64,000 bases of DNA from Tretioscincus oriximinensis (GCA_022410635.1 JAJVDF010000045.1:601552-665551); one strand, 5' to 3'. Numbered from the stretch's first letter, positions 1 to 12,240 are shown. A program made the numbers and translations. Notes: a model not told the origin generated them from the letters alone.

Positions 1-827
1 CGTGTGAACGCAGCCTAGTTGTAAGAAATGGAAGCATAGGGACCTTGTTGAGTTGCCTTGCTTTCTGGTACTTGAACTGTTTATTCTGTGTGCCTGTGCT
101 TTTCATGCACTGCAAAATGTTGCGTCCTCTGGCCTCTTCTGACTTCTGGTACTTTTTTGACTCTAGAAATTAAGCTGCCTCTTGAGCAAGTGTTATTCTT
201 TTCCTTTCCCCATCTTTGGCAGGCAATCTGCATGTTTCTTCCTCTTCCATTATAGAAATTGCTGAATCTCTCATCCCATTGTCCTTGCTTACATACAGTG
301 TTTCTTAAAAAGGTGAGGTCCCTCCAGGTGCAACTACCCTTTTAAACAATATTTTCCCTCCATANTATCTCTTCTTTGAAGATGCTAATCTGTACTTGCA
401 CCTCCAGGGCTGTTGGCATCTGAGCTTCCCTAAAACCCTAGATTTCAATGTGTCCTTGTGTGTGTTCACAAAACTCTAGCACTTTTAAAGGTTCCGGTGA
501 ATTTGGAAGTCTAAAGAATAGTTTAATTAGTTATTCTTTTCTGTTATCATCCAGAGGTGTGTTTTGCAGTTTTTTTCTTGATGGTACTGAAAGTACAGTT
601 CAAACATACAAACTAATGATATTATAAAAAACTGACTGTACTGAATGCTCTTGTATGAGATCTAAGGCAATACAGGCACAATATATATAATATCATTGTA
701 TCATTGCTTGCATAACTATATTGTTCATGGTTTGATTCTGAGGGGGGAGCATTTAGTTTGTATCTTTGGATTTCTAACATGCCTCCCACTAGTTGGGTGA
801 GTTACAGTATTTATAAAGCAGGGTTAA

Positions 828-974
828 CAGATAAAATCCAGGATAGATGTTTACACATCTAATAGATATAGAAGAGAGGACTTCTCACCAAATGTCTGCA
901 GCACCTGGGGTGGGCGGGGGAATCACTTTTTCGCACTCATTAAAGGTGTAAATATCTATCCCAGATTTTATCTG
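828..974. mobile_element. piggyBac-like MITE with TTAA flanks
   Basis: A 147-bp element lies between two TTAA copies (824-827 and 975-978). Its inverted ends, starting CAGATAAAATC, run about 29 bp and match at roughly 26 positions. TTAA target duplication is the hallmark of piggyBac transposons, but their termini usually begin CCC, so the family is inferred from the target site alone. No coding capacity; the interior is unremarkable apart from a short G-rich stretch near 908-920. Confidence 0.6.
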
Positions 975-1019
975 TTAAAAGGCTAAAATCTCTTTCTTCT
1001 TTTCTGGTGGTACATAGAT

Positions 1020-1165
1020 GGTGGAGGTATTGTGGATTGAATCCCATCTACTAGGATGGATCTTTTGATGCTGGCTCTGGGCCTGTGTGAGACAGAAGGC
1101 TCGACTAGATATGCTCTGGCTTCGTTCAGCAGGGCTCCTTTTATGTTCTTATGTCCCTAATGTTC
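1020..1165 (+). mobile_element. CR1-type LINE 3' end fragment
   Basis: The segment carries the typical sauropsid CR1 3' end: an aggatgga stretch, a 'gtgagacagaaggctcgactagat' like block and a closing TTATGTTCTTATGT motif. The same block ends the much longer copy at 21600-22690, which supports the assignment. It is severely 5'-truncated and codes for nothing. Confidence 0.65.
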
Positions 1166-2124
1166 AGATTACAGATTTGAGCCCTGAAGTGAAGTAAAGA
1201 TGATAATTAGCACTACTGAGTTCAGTAAAAAAAGTATCTTTAGTGATTATTTTTCTAATCACTGTATTATAGTTGGGTGTTGGTCAGCGGCAAGTTCCCA
1301 TTTTCTTCCTCAATAGGTACCATATTTTGAAGTGAGCAAGAGTCTGCTATACTCCCAGCCAGTTATTTCCTCTAACATAAGGTGAAAATCAAATAAAACT
1401 CTTTTGAATTCAAAAGGTGAACATCAAACAAATGCTTTTAATTCAAACAGCAACAAAGATTTGTTCTCCTCCCCTTTGTACCTGCCTTGGTTGTTTGAGT
1501 TTGTGCTGTGGGCTAGGAAAGTAACACTTGATAGTTTCTTCCTCATTCTGCATGTGTCATTAAATAACGTTCTTGCAAGTAAGCCAGTTATAAGAACCTG
1601 ACAAAGCTTTTGTATGTGAGTATGGAATGAGAGGCCACTGTATTATCTAGCCGACATTATGTGTCCTGCTTGTTTGTGCATGAAAGAGCCCTCAATTCAT
1701 AAGGCAGTTTTCCTGTATTAGTGGAAATTGTGCTTATCATGCTTGTGGCTTTTGGTAGAAGCATTGCCTGCTTTTGGTCTCTATGAAGAAAGGTAGAAAA
1801 TAATGTTTCTATAATTGCAGCTGAAGTTTATGCAAAGTGTGAATTGACTAATGGATGATAATAGTGATATTGTTCCTAAATCTTTCTGAATTCTGAGACA
1901 TAGTAATTGATATTAGATGCTAATAAATATCTCTGAGATATACGACTATGGTGCCATAAGGGGGATTATCACTGCAGAAGCAAATGATGTGAAGCAAATG
2001 TCTCTTCAGCTCTGTGTTTTGATCCATTCCTTCAATATTAGAAAAAACCATGTCCCTTTTACTATAAATTTTTCATACAGATAGAAAAACAGTTAAAACC
2101 ATAATACATTAATAAAAAGTACAC

Positions 2125-2185
2125 TCATAAGAATGTAAGAGAACACAAGGACTACAGCCCATCTAGTCCAGCATTTTGTCTTTAA
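2125..2185 (-). mobile_element. CR1-type LINE 3' end fragment
   Basis: A short reversed copy of the CR1 3' end: 'cataagaatgtaaga' followed by 'cccatctagtccagcattttgtct', the complement of the 'agacagaatgctggactagatgggc' block. Flanking sequence is AT-rich with nothing recognised. Confidence 0.55.
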
Positions 2186-3307
2186 ATTTCCAGGACCAAG
2201 AGGGCTTTAAACCTTGGTCTCCCTGGTCTTAATCTCATNTTCCACATAAATTTGTTTATTAAGACTTATATATCTCCCTATTACATGAATCCAAAAGCAT
2301 AAAACAAACAAACAAAAAGAATTAAATAAATAACCATAAACAAATATATGAAATGACAACAGTGTCATGGATCTTGTTTCTGAAAACAGAATGCCTGGTA
2401 AAATTAGTTATTAATGTGCATTGTATACCCAAACTAATTAGTTCTGTGTGAGAAGGCAAATAATAAGATTTTTAAGTTGCATATTACAAATATAGGGGAC
2501 ATTTTTGTCTGTATAATAGAAATGGAAAGAGACTTTGTAAGAAATGGATATTTCTAAGAAGCATTGGTGTTTCAGTGGTGTATTAANATTCCTACTGCAA
2601 CTCTTGTTTTGATCTCCCAACATTGCATTTAGATCTTGATGTGTAGTTACTGCTACTTCTATATAAAAACTAAAATGTGCAAATAGAATATCAATAACTT
2701 CAAAACCATCCCAAACTGAAATTTTTACATGCCAAATAGTCTGTTTCTATTAGATTAACGTAAGGTGAAAATGCAGCTAGAACCCAAATAGCATTTCCTA
2801 TTGAAGNAATTTCTTTATATGCTTTAGATTGTTTGGTGGATTTTGTAAAGCATTTAGCATGGGTGTATACAGTAAGTACTTGTAGAAGCCAACAAAAATC
2901 CCATTGAAAGCTGTGCTCCTAGCAACTAGCTGAATATGACAGTCTGGTTTGTTGGGTGAATTTTTGTGGTTTCCATTTTACTGTGGAATTTTGTACATAT
3001 GATTTCATAAGCACATTGATAATTTAAAGGTAAATGTAAATCCAAATGACCTTGACACAATTTCAAATTTACAATTTCTGCCCAATTATTTATTGTTTCA
3101 TTATTTTACATTAATTATTTTTTAATAACACTAAATGGAATAAAGGCTTAATTTAAGATTTGTGAGCTACTGAAACACCAAACAATGAAGGACTCTGCAT
3201 GCGAACTAATTGAATAAAACAAATTGGGAATAGGATTGTAGAGTAGCAATGATAATTATGAAATCTCTCACTCTTCCCTAGTTTCAAATATTGTTTTAAT
3301 ATGTTAT

Positions 3308-3384
3308 TGTTGTTAACCATCCTGAGACCTTTGGATATAGGGCACTATATAGAAATGCAAATAAATAAATAAATGAATAAATAT
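3308..3384 (+). repeat. SINE/LINE tail with (AAAT)n
   Basis: The block 'ttaaccatcctgagacctttgg' followed by 'gggcactatatagaaatgc' and AAATAAATAAATAAATG is the generic squamate short-element tail (gccctgagacc...gggcggtataaa) with an AAAT microsatellite. Further copies lie at 4365-4470, 4636-4830, 9320-9462 and elsewhere. Confidence 0.55.
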
Positions 3385-3965
3385 TTCCCAGAGTTATAGT
3401 AGTCCCTTTAGGCTCTGCAATTGGACAATATTTGGAGCTGGAGTGATATAATCAATGTTCTAAAGTCAGAGCCAGGCTGGCAGCAAATGCTATGGAACCC
3501 GGCCCTGTACAGCAGCTGGAACAGGGAAGGAACAACACAGGAAGAGGGAAGGAGGAACATGAAGGGTGGAGGAAGAGTAAGTTAGACTCCCCCCTCCCCC
3601 GCTGCAATGGTTTTATTTCACTAGTATATTATATAATGTTACTGTCCAAATCTATTAGAACTGACAGAAACAAAAAGGATAAAGGAGGTCAATGGCTGAA
3701 ATTATACACGGCAGTATGACGAAGTAGTTTTTTGGCATGTTTGGAGTAGAGCAAAAAAGTAAAGGATATGGCAATGCTGAGGAAATTTAGAAAAAGAATA
3801 GACGATTATTTTAGCATTGAAAGAGACAGTTTCTTGGCTATGTGGGAAGAACAACAAAACTAAGTCCTATACCATTTTAACGTGTATAATATTACATTGA
3901 ATGAAAGAAATTACTTATTTCAGGAATCTTCTAAGTTAAAGTCCTAAACAATTTCCTCTGTAAAT

Positions 3966-4630
3966 AATAAGAACTTAAGAGGAGCCCTGCTGAATTGGCC
4001 CGTAGCTCGTCTAGTCCAGCATTCTGTCTCTCATAGTGTCCCACCAATTACACTAGGGCAGTCTTAAGCAGAAGAAGGAAAAACTCTCACCTGTTCTTGA
4101 CTTTCTGCAAATAGTGTTTCAGGAAAACTGCAGCCTGGATACCCTCAAGATAGAATTAGATACATTCATGGAAAAGTGTATCAATGGCTATTAGGATGGA
4201 AAAACAGGCTGCTAACTATGAGCACTTCCATTGGAAGTGAATTTCACAGACCAATGACCCTCTGGGTGGAACAATACTTTCCCTTGTCTGTCCTAATGCT
4301 TCTGCCCCTCAGCTTTAAGAAGTGCCCTTTAGTCCTAGTGTCATGTGATAGAGAATTTTTATCTATTCACCTTTTTATTTATTTATTTATTTACATTTGT
4401 ACCCCGCCCCATACCCGAAGGTCTCGGGGTGGCAACAACAATAAAAGTGCAAAATCCACATTTTAAAACCGTGTTTTAAAATGGTTTAAAATCCATCCCA
4501 TGCATGATTTTGTATACTTTAATTGGATTACCTCTTAAATGCCATTGTTTGAAGCTGAAGAGGCCTAAATGCTGCACTGATTTCGTAGGGGAGATGTCCT
4601 ACGATATCCTTTCTATGGTGTAGTGACCAG
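3966..4630. mobile_element. Mixed-orientation CR1 fragments
   Basis: 3966-4040 is a reversed CR1 3' end ('gagccctgctgaattgg' ... 'ctagtccagcattctgtctc'). 4143-4200 reads forward as the CR1 segment encoding a xKCINGY-like peptide. 4200-4360 and 4475-4630 read like reversed CR1 3' UTR, including 'gattttgtatactttaattgg', the complement of the codons for VYKI. A short SINE tail interrupts at 4365-4470. A composite of old insertions, not a gene. Confidence 0.5.
4365..4470 (-). repeat. SINE tail, reverse, with (TTTA)n
   Basis: (TTTA)n followed by 'accccgccccatacccgaagg' and 'tctcggggtgg' is the reverse complement of the short-element tail described at 3308-3384. Confidence 0.55.
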
Positions 4631-4635
4631 AATTG

Positions 4636-4830
4636 TATTTATTTATTTTATTTATTTATATTTTTATACCCCCCCTATACCCAAAGATCTCAGGGCGGTT
4701 AACAATAAAAACACAGCATATTAAAAACAACCCCATCTAAAAATTGTGGGAGGGACAGCAATTTCCTCAGCCAAAGACATATAATTCAGGGGTGGTGGTT
4801 GCACATTTCTGATTTGGGATGGGAGTTGGA
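4636..4830 (-). repeat. SINE tail and body, reverse
   Basis: TTTA-type microsatellite, then 'tacccaaagatctcagggcgg', then a body with 'aatttcctcagccaaagac'. The same body recurs at 53680-53780 ('atttcctcagccaaaaacc'), showing a dispersed repeat that extends beyond the tail. Confidence 0.5.
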
Positions 4831-6055
4831 GAAGGCCGTTTCTACTGTATGTTGCAGGTGCTTGCTAATTGACCCCTCTGCCTGCTGCTGGCAACAAGAG
4901 TGGCAAGAAGAGTGAGAAAAAACCTCTGCCAAAGGGCTTCTTCACCAGTGATGAGAGCAAGTGGACCATTCACTCCAGGACACTGGGGAAAGGGAGGTGG
5001 GGAAGGGAAGGGTGGCTAGAATGCCCGACCTTATTTCAGGTTCTGATTCTGGGCTTAATGCAGCTAGTAGATTTATAGAGAGGCAAGCATATTTTATTCA
5101 CTGTATGGTTGGTTATTCTGGGGAAGTCATAACTTGGGTCAGCAATTTTGGACTAGATAGACAAGAGACAACAGAAAGCAGTGAGAGAAATAGTCAACAC
5201 TGGCATTTACATGGAAAATACTCTATAGCAACTTTATTCTGTTACAGAAGTGTATAAAGGTGTGATACAATGTGTTATAATTAAAATGTCTTGGTTTTCT
5301 ATGATAGTATTAAAGTGCCATCTTGTGGAAAAAATAAATCACTACAATGGGAAATGACTATACTTGATAATTTTCAGTTGATTCCTGCTGTTCTGTGGAG
5401 AAAAATTATGTGGGCTTTAAAGTCAGTTTTAATGTTTTTCAATTATATTTGCAGGCCTTATGGTTCATAACAATGAATCTTGCATAGAAAAACAAAGAAG
5501 TGTCTTAAGTAGCCTTTGCAACTTCCATGTTGCTTTATTTGTTTTATTAAACTGCATTTTTGTTGATAGTGAAAGTGCTGAATTTTAGTGATAGTGACAG
5601 AATTTTAAATGTTTTTTTGTTGAGGTTTGAAAGATTAAAAAAGGTATAACACTTTAGATAGGGTTGCAAAGATAATAGTTTTGATTTATTTCTTTTGAGG
5701 AACAAATAACTGCGAAATGGAAATCTTGATGGTTTGAATGTTCCTTCAGTTTAAGACTGAGCAAAACTACAATAAGCAAAGCAAATCCAATTCAACACAT
5801 GAAAACCTTTAATGGATCTTGGATTATTTAGGCTTTCAGTCTGAATTTTTTGGTTGGTATTAAGTACCTGTTAACTGTTTTAATGAACTGAAAATTGCTA
5901 GTTTTAAGGATAATGGTTTCTTTTCTCATATATTTTTAAATTGAGAACACAAACAAATGCTGGATTGTTTTTAAAATTGAATAAATACCACTGGTTTTCC
6001 CTCTTAGATGTTACAAAAGTAGTGTGAATATGTATATATTGTTAAATATATATGG
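4831..6055. other. Flanking DNA without recognised feature
   Basis: AT-rich sequence. A short Lys-rich open frame begins at 4869 (NKSGKKSEKK) but has no partner exon, no family I recognise and a non-conserved look, so it is not called as a gene. Confidence 0.4.
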
Positions 6056-6180
6056 AGCAGGCAGGAATGGCTCAGTCAATAAGGAGATGGTCTCTCATCT
6101 GGGAGATCGGACTTTGAAGCTGGAAGACCTGAGGACCAGACCACACCTAGCTCGAGCTCTTCCCACCTGCACCCAGGTCC
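6056..6180 (+). mobile_element. tRNA-derived SINE head (family 2), degraded
   Basis: The stretch 'aggaatggctcagtcaa' followed by 'tctgggagatcgg' and 'tttgaagct' matches the tRNA-like head of the better preserved copy at 20597-20890. A-box-like (tGGCTCAGT) and degraded B-box-like blocks are visible. The 3' body is replaced by other sequence. Confidence 0.5.
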
Positions 6181-6199
6181 TAGGAGATTGGGCCTTTGT

Positions 6200-9100
6200 T
6201 GAACAGATCCCGNGACAGGTCTTTTCCTTGGCAGGGTCTGAGGAATCATTATATGGGCACAGATGGGATTCCACCGCCCTTTTCTGACTCAGCTCCTCCT
6301 CCTGACGNAGCATGTTTTCCCGCTAGCAGCAGGATCAGAACGAGGCCTTCTTTGGTGCATTGTGCAAGGCGCCTTACTGCCTTGTTTCTCCTCCCCAGGC
6401 TCTCCTTTCCCACTTTACTTGCCTGCCCCCTTCTGGGGGACCCTGAGCTTAAAGGTGGCTCAGTTTGGTTACAGGGGAATGTGGATTCCCCCTATCTGAA
6501 GCATTGCCTGGAAGGGCCTGCCTCTCCCCAGGGGCCTTTCTTACCTGGAAATGGGCTCCCCCTCACTTTTTTATACTGCTTGTCTCCAGAATGGAGTCTC
6601 ATCAAGGGGAAATTCCCCTCCCTCTCCCTCCTAAGGGTCTGGGAGTCAAAGCTGAGCCTCTAGCCAAGCATCTGCCGAAAGAGTGTACTAAACAATCTCC
6701 TACAGGGGCAAGAAGACCAAGAAGACTAAGGATATCTCTCCCCACAAGTATTTGCCTAACCCTGTTGATGCAGAAAAGCAGGAGGCTAATAAAGAGGAGA
6801 GGCTCATCCAAAAACTGATCTCCTCTATCACTGTATCTGGTCTTCTGAATCAACCTAAGCCCAAACAGATGAGAAGAGGCAGATCCCCACCCTCTACTTC
6901 TTCATACTTTTCCTCTTTGGGTTTGTGCTCTATATCCACTCCAGAGAAAGGAGATGCAAGCACTCGCACTGCTATAAACATAACGTTTATGATATGATAG
7001 GAACAGAGGCAGAAACAGATCCAGTGACTCAGGGGGCAGATCTCCTTCACCTGGTTTACTGGTATGCTGATCCTATGCATCCCTTAGACACTATTCCCTT
7101 GGATAATGACCAAAGGATGAGGAACCTGCCCAGCCATCCAACAGGCTGGTTCTCTTGGATCACATTTCAACCATCTTTTCTTCTATTTCCAACACCCAAC
7201 ACCTCCAGATGGAGGTTCTGGTCTTGGATGAGGTAGTGAAAGAAGCTAAACTTCTCAGACTTCCTACACCTCAGGCAGACCTGGTACTACCTATCCCGGC
7301 CAGATTTCAAGAGATGATCCTCAACCCTTGTTCCTCTAGGAGGTTTTCAGTGAACCCTAGGAAGATCTTTGCCTCAGAGGACCAAGACTCACCCATCTGG
7401 TTCATCACAGTGGTTGACCAACCCTTGTCTCTTTGGCCTCCAAACAGCTGGTCCTGAAGGAGTTGGAATCCCACCTTAAGGGCAGAAAGATTGTGTTGCT
7501 GCTGAGACACAGCTTTGAAGCAGATACATTAACGGCTTGAGCTGCAGCCAATTTCTTTCTAGCCTCAAGGGCATCGCTGCAATGGGTCAAGGACCTGACT
7601 GATGAGGCCAAAGGAAAATTGCAAGAGATCCATGACATATCTCTGTGGATGCCACCATGGATGCAGTGCAGCTTTTAGGTAGAGCCATAGTGACCTCAAT
7701 GGTGGCTCACCTAGCTGTTTGGCTGTGATCCTGGTTGGTTGACATGCCCTCCAAGCTATAGCAAATGGCAGCCCCCTTCTCAGGCACAATGCTTTTTGGT
7801 GGGGACAACCTAAAGGACTAATTGGTTCTCCCTTCCACTCCTTCTAACTCACAGCCCTTTAGGGGTAAGGATATCCTCAAAAAGTATTTCCTTAAGGACC
7901 AGGGAGCCCAGAGTTCTTGGGGCATCAGCCTGTCCTTTCTACTCAGAGTTCCCAGAGGTTGTGAGTCCTGGAGAAAATAGCCCCTGTGACTAGGGGATCC
8001 TTTGGGAGAGGAGCCTCCCAATCTAATTCCAGTAGGTACCAGTACTACAACAAGTACTAATTCCCCTAGCCCTCTGAAGTTGGGAGCAAGACTCCAGCAG
8101 TTTTCACACATCTGGAACAGCTCGGTTTCAGATGTTTGAGTTTGTAAAGTGGTTTTGGAGGGTTACAAAATTGAGTTTGCCTCCCAATCCCCTGTTGGTT
8201 ATGGTTCTTTACCCTTCCTGTCCCATTCAGAGGAGGAATTTGTTACTGGGGTGGAGGAACTGTTGCTTATTATGTTTATGGAACCCCCTTTCAAACTACT
8301 TAGGGAGACAGAGTTGTGGTTTCTCTCAGCCAAAGTGGCCTCCTTTGTGGCTATTACCTTGGTAGAAGAATGTCTGACATAGGGGACCTGTCTGTCTTGG
8401 AGCACGTGTGCACGTTTACATAGGATTTCGTCATTCTATGGCTAGACCTAAGATTTAGGCCCAAGGTGGACTCTCCTTTTCATAGGCTTCAGGAGATCAA
8501 TTTCCCTAACTTCTATCCTAATTATCAACACAATCTAGGCTCTTTCTAGATGTTCACAGAGCTGCAGAAGTGTATATAGATAGGACAAAGGATTGGAGGC
8601 GGTCCCTCACCATGTTTGTTATTTTTCAGTGTAGAAATGAAGGCCTAAAAGCCTCCAGTAGGGCTATTGGCTACTGGATTAAGGATTGCATCATTAGGGT
8701 ATACAGAGAGCAGGGACAGGATTTACCGTGGCCAGTCCTTCTTCATTCCACAAGATCTGTCTCCATGTTGGCTATCTTCACAGCATCTGCTTCCATAGAG
8801 GAAATCTACCTGGTCTTCATCCCTGACTTACGCACAGCACTGTTACTTTGATAAACCCCTCTCCGCTCATGCTGCCTATGGGAACAAAGCCTTGCAAGAT
8901 GTGGTTCAGGTCTAATAGGTGTATTTCCCCTTTTCTGTTCATCTATCTGGTGAAGTGCATACCTTTACTTATCTTTGGGTTCCGTCCAGGATGTTCTAGC
9001 TTTGGGACATTCCTGCTGTGATTATATTGGACACCTGTCTGAGAACAGAACATTGTTTCAACTTACGTGAAGGTTCCCTTCTAGACAGGGACTAGCAGAA
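6200..9100 (+). mobile_element. Decayed, internally deleted DIRS-like retrotransposon
   Basis: Broken frames across this region resemble DIRS proteins in the expected order. Around 7480-7850 there is a gag-like block with 'MLFGGDNLKD', comparable to 'ILFGEDALKD' in the intact element at 38050. At 8110-8200 the residues 'VVLEGYKIEF' match the 'VVSKGYQLEF' segment before the RT of the second element. At 8480-8870 there is tyrosine-recombinase sequence, including a RTKDWRRS stretch and HSTRS. The RT core with YxDD and the RNase H are missing, so a large internal deletion near 8385-8410 is inferred. 'aacttacgtgaaggttcc' at 9060 resembles the terminal 'cttaccgtgaggtgg' motif of the intact copy. 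Confidence 0.6.
8480..8875 (+). pseudogene. Tyrosine recombinase remnant, DIRS type
   Basis: Read in shifting frames, the region gives 'YIDRTKDWRRSLTMFVIF', then 'GLKASSRAIGYWIKDCI', then 'HSTRSVSMLAI' and 'SIEEIYL'. These align in order with 'YVKRTQEFRRSESLFILF', 'GQKASAKAIASWVVEY', 'HSTRASASSWA' and 'SLEELCM' of the DIRS copy at 40840-41115. The HSTR catalytic arginine is kept, but the terminal HY(x) nucleophile region is not recognisable and frames are broken, so it is a pseudogene. Confidence 0.6.
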
Positions 9101-9319
9101 TCATGGTCCACTCTGGGGTCTTTAATGCTGTTGATTTATCTTGCAGAGTCATCTAGTTGGATCAGAGCTTCTTTTGAATGCTGGATGTGAGTCAGCTGCA
9201 TTTATAAGGGTGATTTCTAGCACCAATTGGTATATTACTGCCAAGGAAACAGATTCTGCTGGATGCTGTCTAAAAGGAACCATCACAGAAGTAGAAACAA
9301 TGTTCTGATTTAACACATT

Positions 9320-9462
9320 AATTCTGTTTTAATTGTTAATTGCCCTGAGACCTTCGGGAAAAGGGCAGTATAAAAATGCAAATAAATATTTATTTATTTA
9401 TACTTATACCCCGCTCTATACCTGAAGGTATACACTCTGCCCCAGAGTATAGGATAATATGA
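9320..9462. repeat. Head-to-head SINE tails
   Basis: A forward tail ('ttgccctgagaccttcggg' ... 'gcaaataaat') abuts a reversed one (TTTATTTATTTATAC ... 'ccccgctctatacctgaagg'), making an imperfect palindrome around 9392. Confidence 0.5.
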
Positions 9463-9659
9463 ACACAGCTAGGCAGGCCTTCTGGTCTGAATATGAGTCA
9501 CACATGCTGTGATTGGTTGAGGGATGGTGAATGCTATGAGCATGTCTAGATGGAAGATCTTGCTATATTTGCCCTGACATCATCGCCGTTCCCCATATCA
9601 TAGTCAGCCTAGAATCTAAGCAAAAGTTTAGGTTGGGGGAACAGCTCCAGTTGCCTGAA

Positions 9660-9790
9660 GATAGTAATTAATTAATTAATTAGTCTGAAATTATTTATGT
9701 CCCACCNAGGGCAGGTAATAAAAGATGAAAAAAAAATCANAAGATAAATACACATTAATAAAATGTTTTAAGAACCACAACCTTCCTCCC
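9660..9790 (-). repeat. (ATTA)n and short-element fragment, reverse
   Basis: TTAATTAATTAATTAG is followed by 'ttatttatgtcccacc' and 'gggcagg', resembling a reversed short-element tail of the type at 4636. Two single Ns occur here. Confidence 0.4.
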
Positions 9791-11305
9791 TTCCACCGAC
9801 TTTCCCTGGAAGGACAGAAGGTTAGGTAAGTAATGGTATGGATTGCTGCAATCTTGTGATCTGTCAGGCTAATGGAAAGGGCTCAAAATTTGCACTCCAT
9901 TATCTTATCCAGCATCCAAATATCTTTGATTTATTCTGTTATAATTGGATATTCTGAAATAAAGCACAAATATTCCTGTTAGAGCTTTATTCTGGAATAT
10001 CCATGCAAGTAGGCACTGTCTGGGTGCTAATAACTCTATTTGGTTTTCATGTTCTATAATAAAACAAAGTAAGTGGCACTTTATTATTGCATGGCTCTAA
10101 ATATATATGTAGAAAGTAATAATACAACACGAATAAATCTTAGTATCTTTGTAATCCTCATGTTTCCTTTAGGGATTTTATTGGCTTTTTTATAGGGTGA
10201 TTTTAGCTACTGCACTGATGGTTAATATCATAATTTAAAGTTTCTGAATGATGGATATGGCAGGATGTTATTTTAAAAATGTGTTAAGACTGAAGGTTGC
10301 CACTACTGTCCTAAATGTACTTACTCACAAGTAAGTTCATCTGAGTGCAGTGTGATGTAATTCTTCTGACTAAAGATGAATATGATTGTGCTGTCTGCTA
10401 ACTGCGTCAATATTTATAAAGAAATTAGTGGAATCCAATGAAGAGGATTGCCCAAGAATAGTTATACTGGCTTTACGTTTAGGCTGCCCTCATTGGAGAT
10501 TAAGTTGGATTCTCCACATAAAAACTGGGATAGAGCTTTGGATCCTTAATGAATGTGAAATGCATCAGGCATTAGAAGCTACATCTGCTGAAAAGCCCTC
10601 TCTTCCATAGCCATTAATGAACCAAAGACTATCCTGAATTTTGTGGGAACCCTAATCTATTTGTCAGCAACAAAAGCTGGTAGGAGTTGTTGATAGTGCC
10701 AATTTCCATCAACGCATCTTTGTCTAATGTGATTTCCTGGAACACAACCATTACATGAGGGAGCCATGTACTGGCAACCAAGAGTCTGATTAATATATAG
10801 TATAAGGTAGGGTAACCAGAAAAAATACAACATAGAAGTGGGTGTGAAAAAGTGATTTTCCTGCCAGGTCGTGTGGGCATTAGAAGCTATCTTTGATGAA
10901 AAGTGCTCTCTTCTATAACCATAAAAGATATAGAAGCATTTGTACATCCAGTTCCCCAGGCTGCCTAGAGAACTCTAATTTTGCTCTGATTAGTTCTTGC
11001 TGTGGTTTAGTGTAGCTCCAGAAGACTCAGATAGTACTTCGATAGAAAAGATTGTCAAAGTCTTTGCTAAGAAGATTGATTTTATTGTGAAGGTAGATCT
11101 AATAGGTTTCTGCAGTACCTACCTCATGCATGTTACTGAGATTAGTGAATATATCACACAGGTTTAAGTAGTCAGTAATCTATATAAGCAAGGCACAGAT
11201 TTTCCATGTTTTGATTTTCTTGTTTATCAAACATTCTGACAGGATCCAAATTATTTACTGTAAATTTCTTCCCTCATTCCTTTAACTTNTGTATTGAAGG
11301 CATAA
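9791..11305. other. Flanking DNA; one imperfect internal repeat
   Basis: AT-rich sequence without a gene. A roughly 52-bp segment at 10567-10618 (starting gcattagaagctacatct) recurs at 10877-10928 (gcattagaagctatcttt) in the same direction with about 80 % identity by eye, suggesting two copies of one unnamed repeat. Confidence 0.4.
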
Positions 11306-11387
11306 TATACTGCTCAAAACAATTAAGGGAACACTTTAACATAAACTGTTATGTTAAAGTGTTCCCTTAATTGTTTTGAGCAGTATA
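11306..11387. mobile_element. Tc1/mariner-type palindromic MITE (82 bp)
   Basis: Two 39-bp arms (11306-11344 and 11349-11387) are perfect reverse complements around a 4-nt loop. The outer sequence TATACTGCTCAAAACAATTA and the flanking TA dinucleotides are typical of very short Tc1/mariner-derived elements. The element has lost everything except its inverted repeats. Confidence 0.65.
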
Positions 11388-12240
11388 TATATACACTTAT
11401 TAAAACATTTTAAAAATGCTTTAAAAATAGTGATTTTCAAATGCCATTCAAATTTGTAATACCTTTTCTTATTTGGGGCCCTTTAAAACTCCAATCAGAA
11501 CTGGCAAGAAATCTTCTTTTTGTCTTTAAGATTAGAAGACACAGAAAAGGATTTTCCCCTTCGACCAAGCTTTCATCAAAGGGCAAGCTTTTTGACTTTG
11601 AGGAAATGACATGATGATGTCCTTTCAGATGAGGAAATGAATCCTCTTCCTGTAAAAATGAAATCCTGCACATATCTCGGTTGCCTTTTAAGCCTTTCAG
11701 CCTGCCAATGAAAATGTGTAATCAAATAATAACATGCCTGAGGCTTATTGCCTTTCCTGAGATGTGGTGTCATCAAATGATGTGCTCTATTGATTTTAAT
11801 CACAATGAACTAAATTCTTTTTAAACTTGTGTAACAGTATTGAATTCAACAGAATACTTCTGAATTTATATATCAGAATTCAGTTTGCTTTAAGCAAAAA
11901 TAGGATCCACTGTAAGCCAGTAACTGTTTGAATTTCCCTCTCATAGAAACTATTTATTTGAATAGTATTTGCTTTCAACCAATTGCTAAAATGAATATGT
12001 ATTTGCTTGCATTTTGCGATGATTACTCAAGGTCAGCGTTGCCTGTGCTTTTTCTTCCCTTCAGTACTGTATTTTCCAGCTAATATGAAGTATTTTCTGC
12101 ATTATCCCAAGCTTTTCATTAAATCTTGCACCTCTATACTGAATTATAATTATACTGCCATTGTAGACACAAACTTTTTTCTTTTTTTGTCTTTTGTCCT
12201 ATTTCCTATTTTGCATTTGAATCTTTTGCACAACTTATCA
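11388..12240. other. Flanking DNA without recognised feature
   Basis: AT-rich; no conserved reading frame or repeat family recognised. Confidence 0.4.

Noticed and set aside
4869..5078. Lys-rich small protein or retrocopied ribosomal protein
   Set aside because: Only about ten residues look basic. No ribosomal protein match could be made, and no splice or poly(A) evidence is visible.
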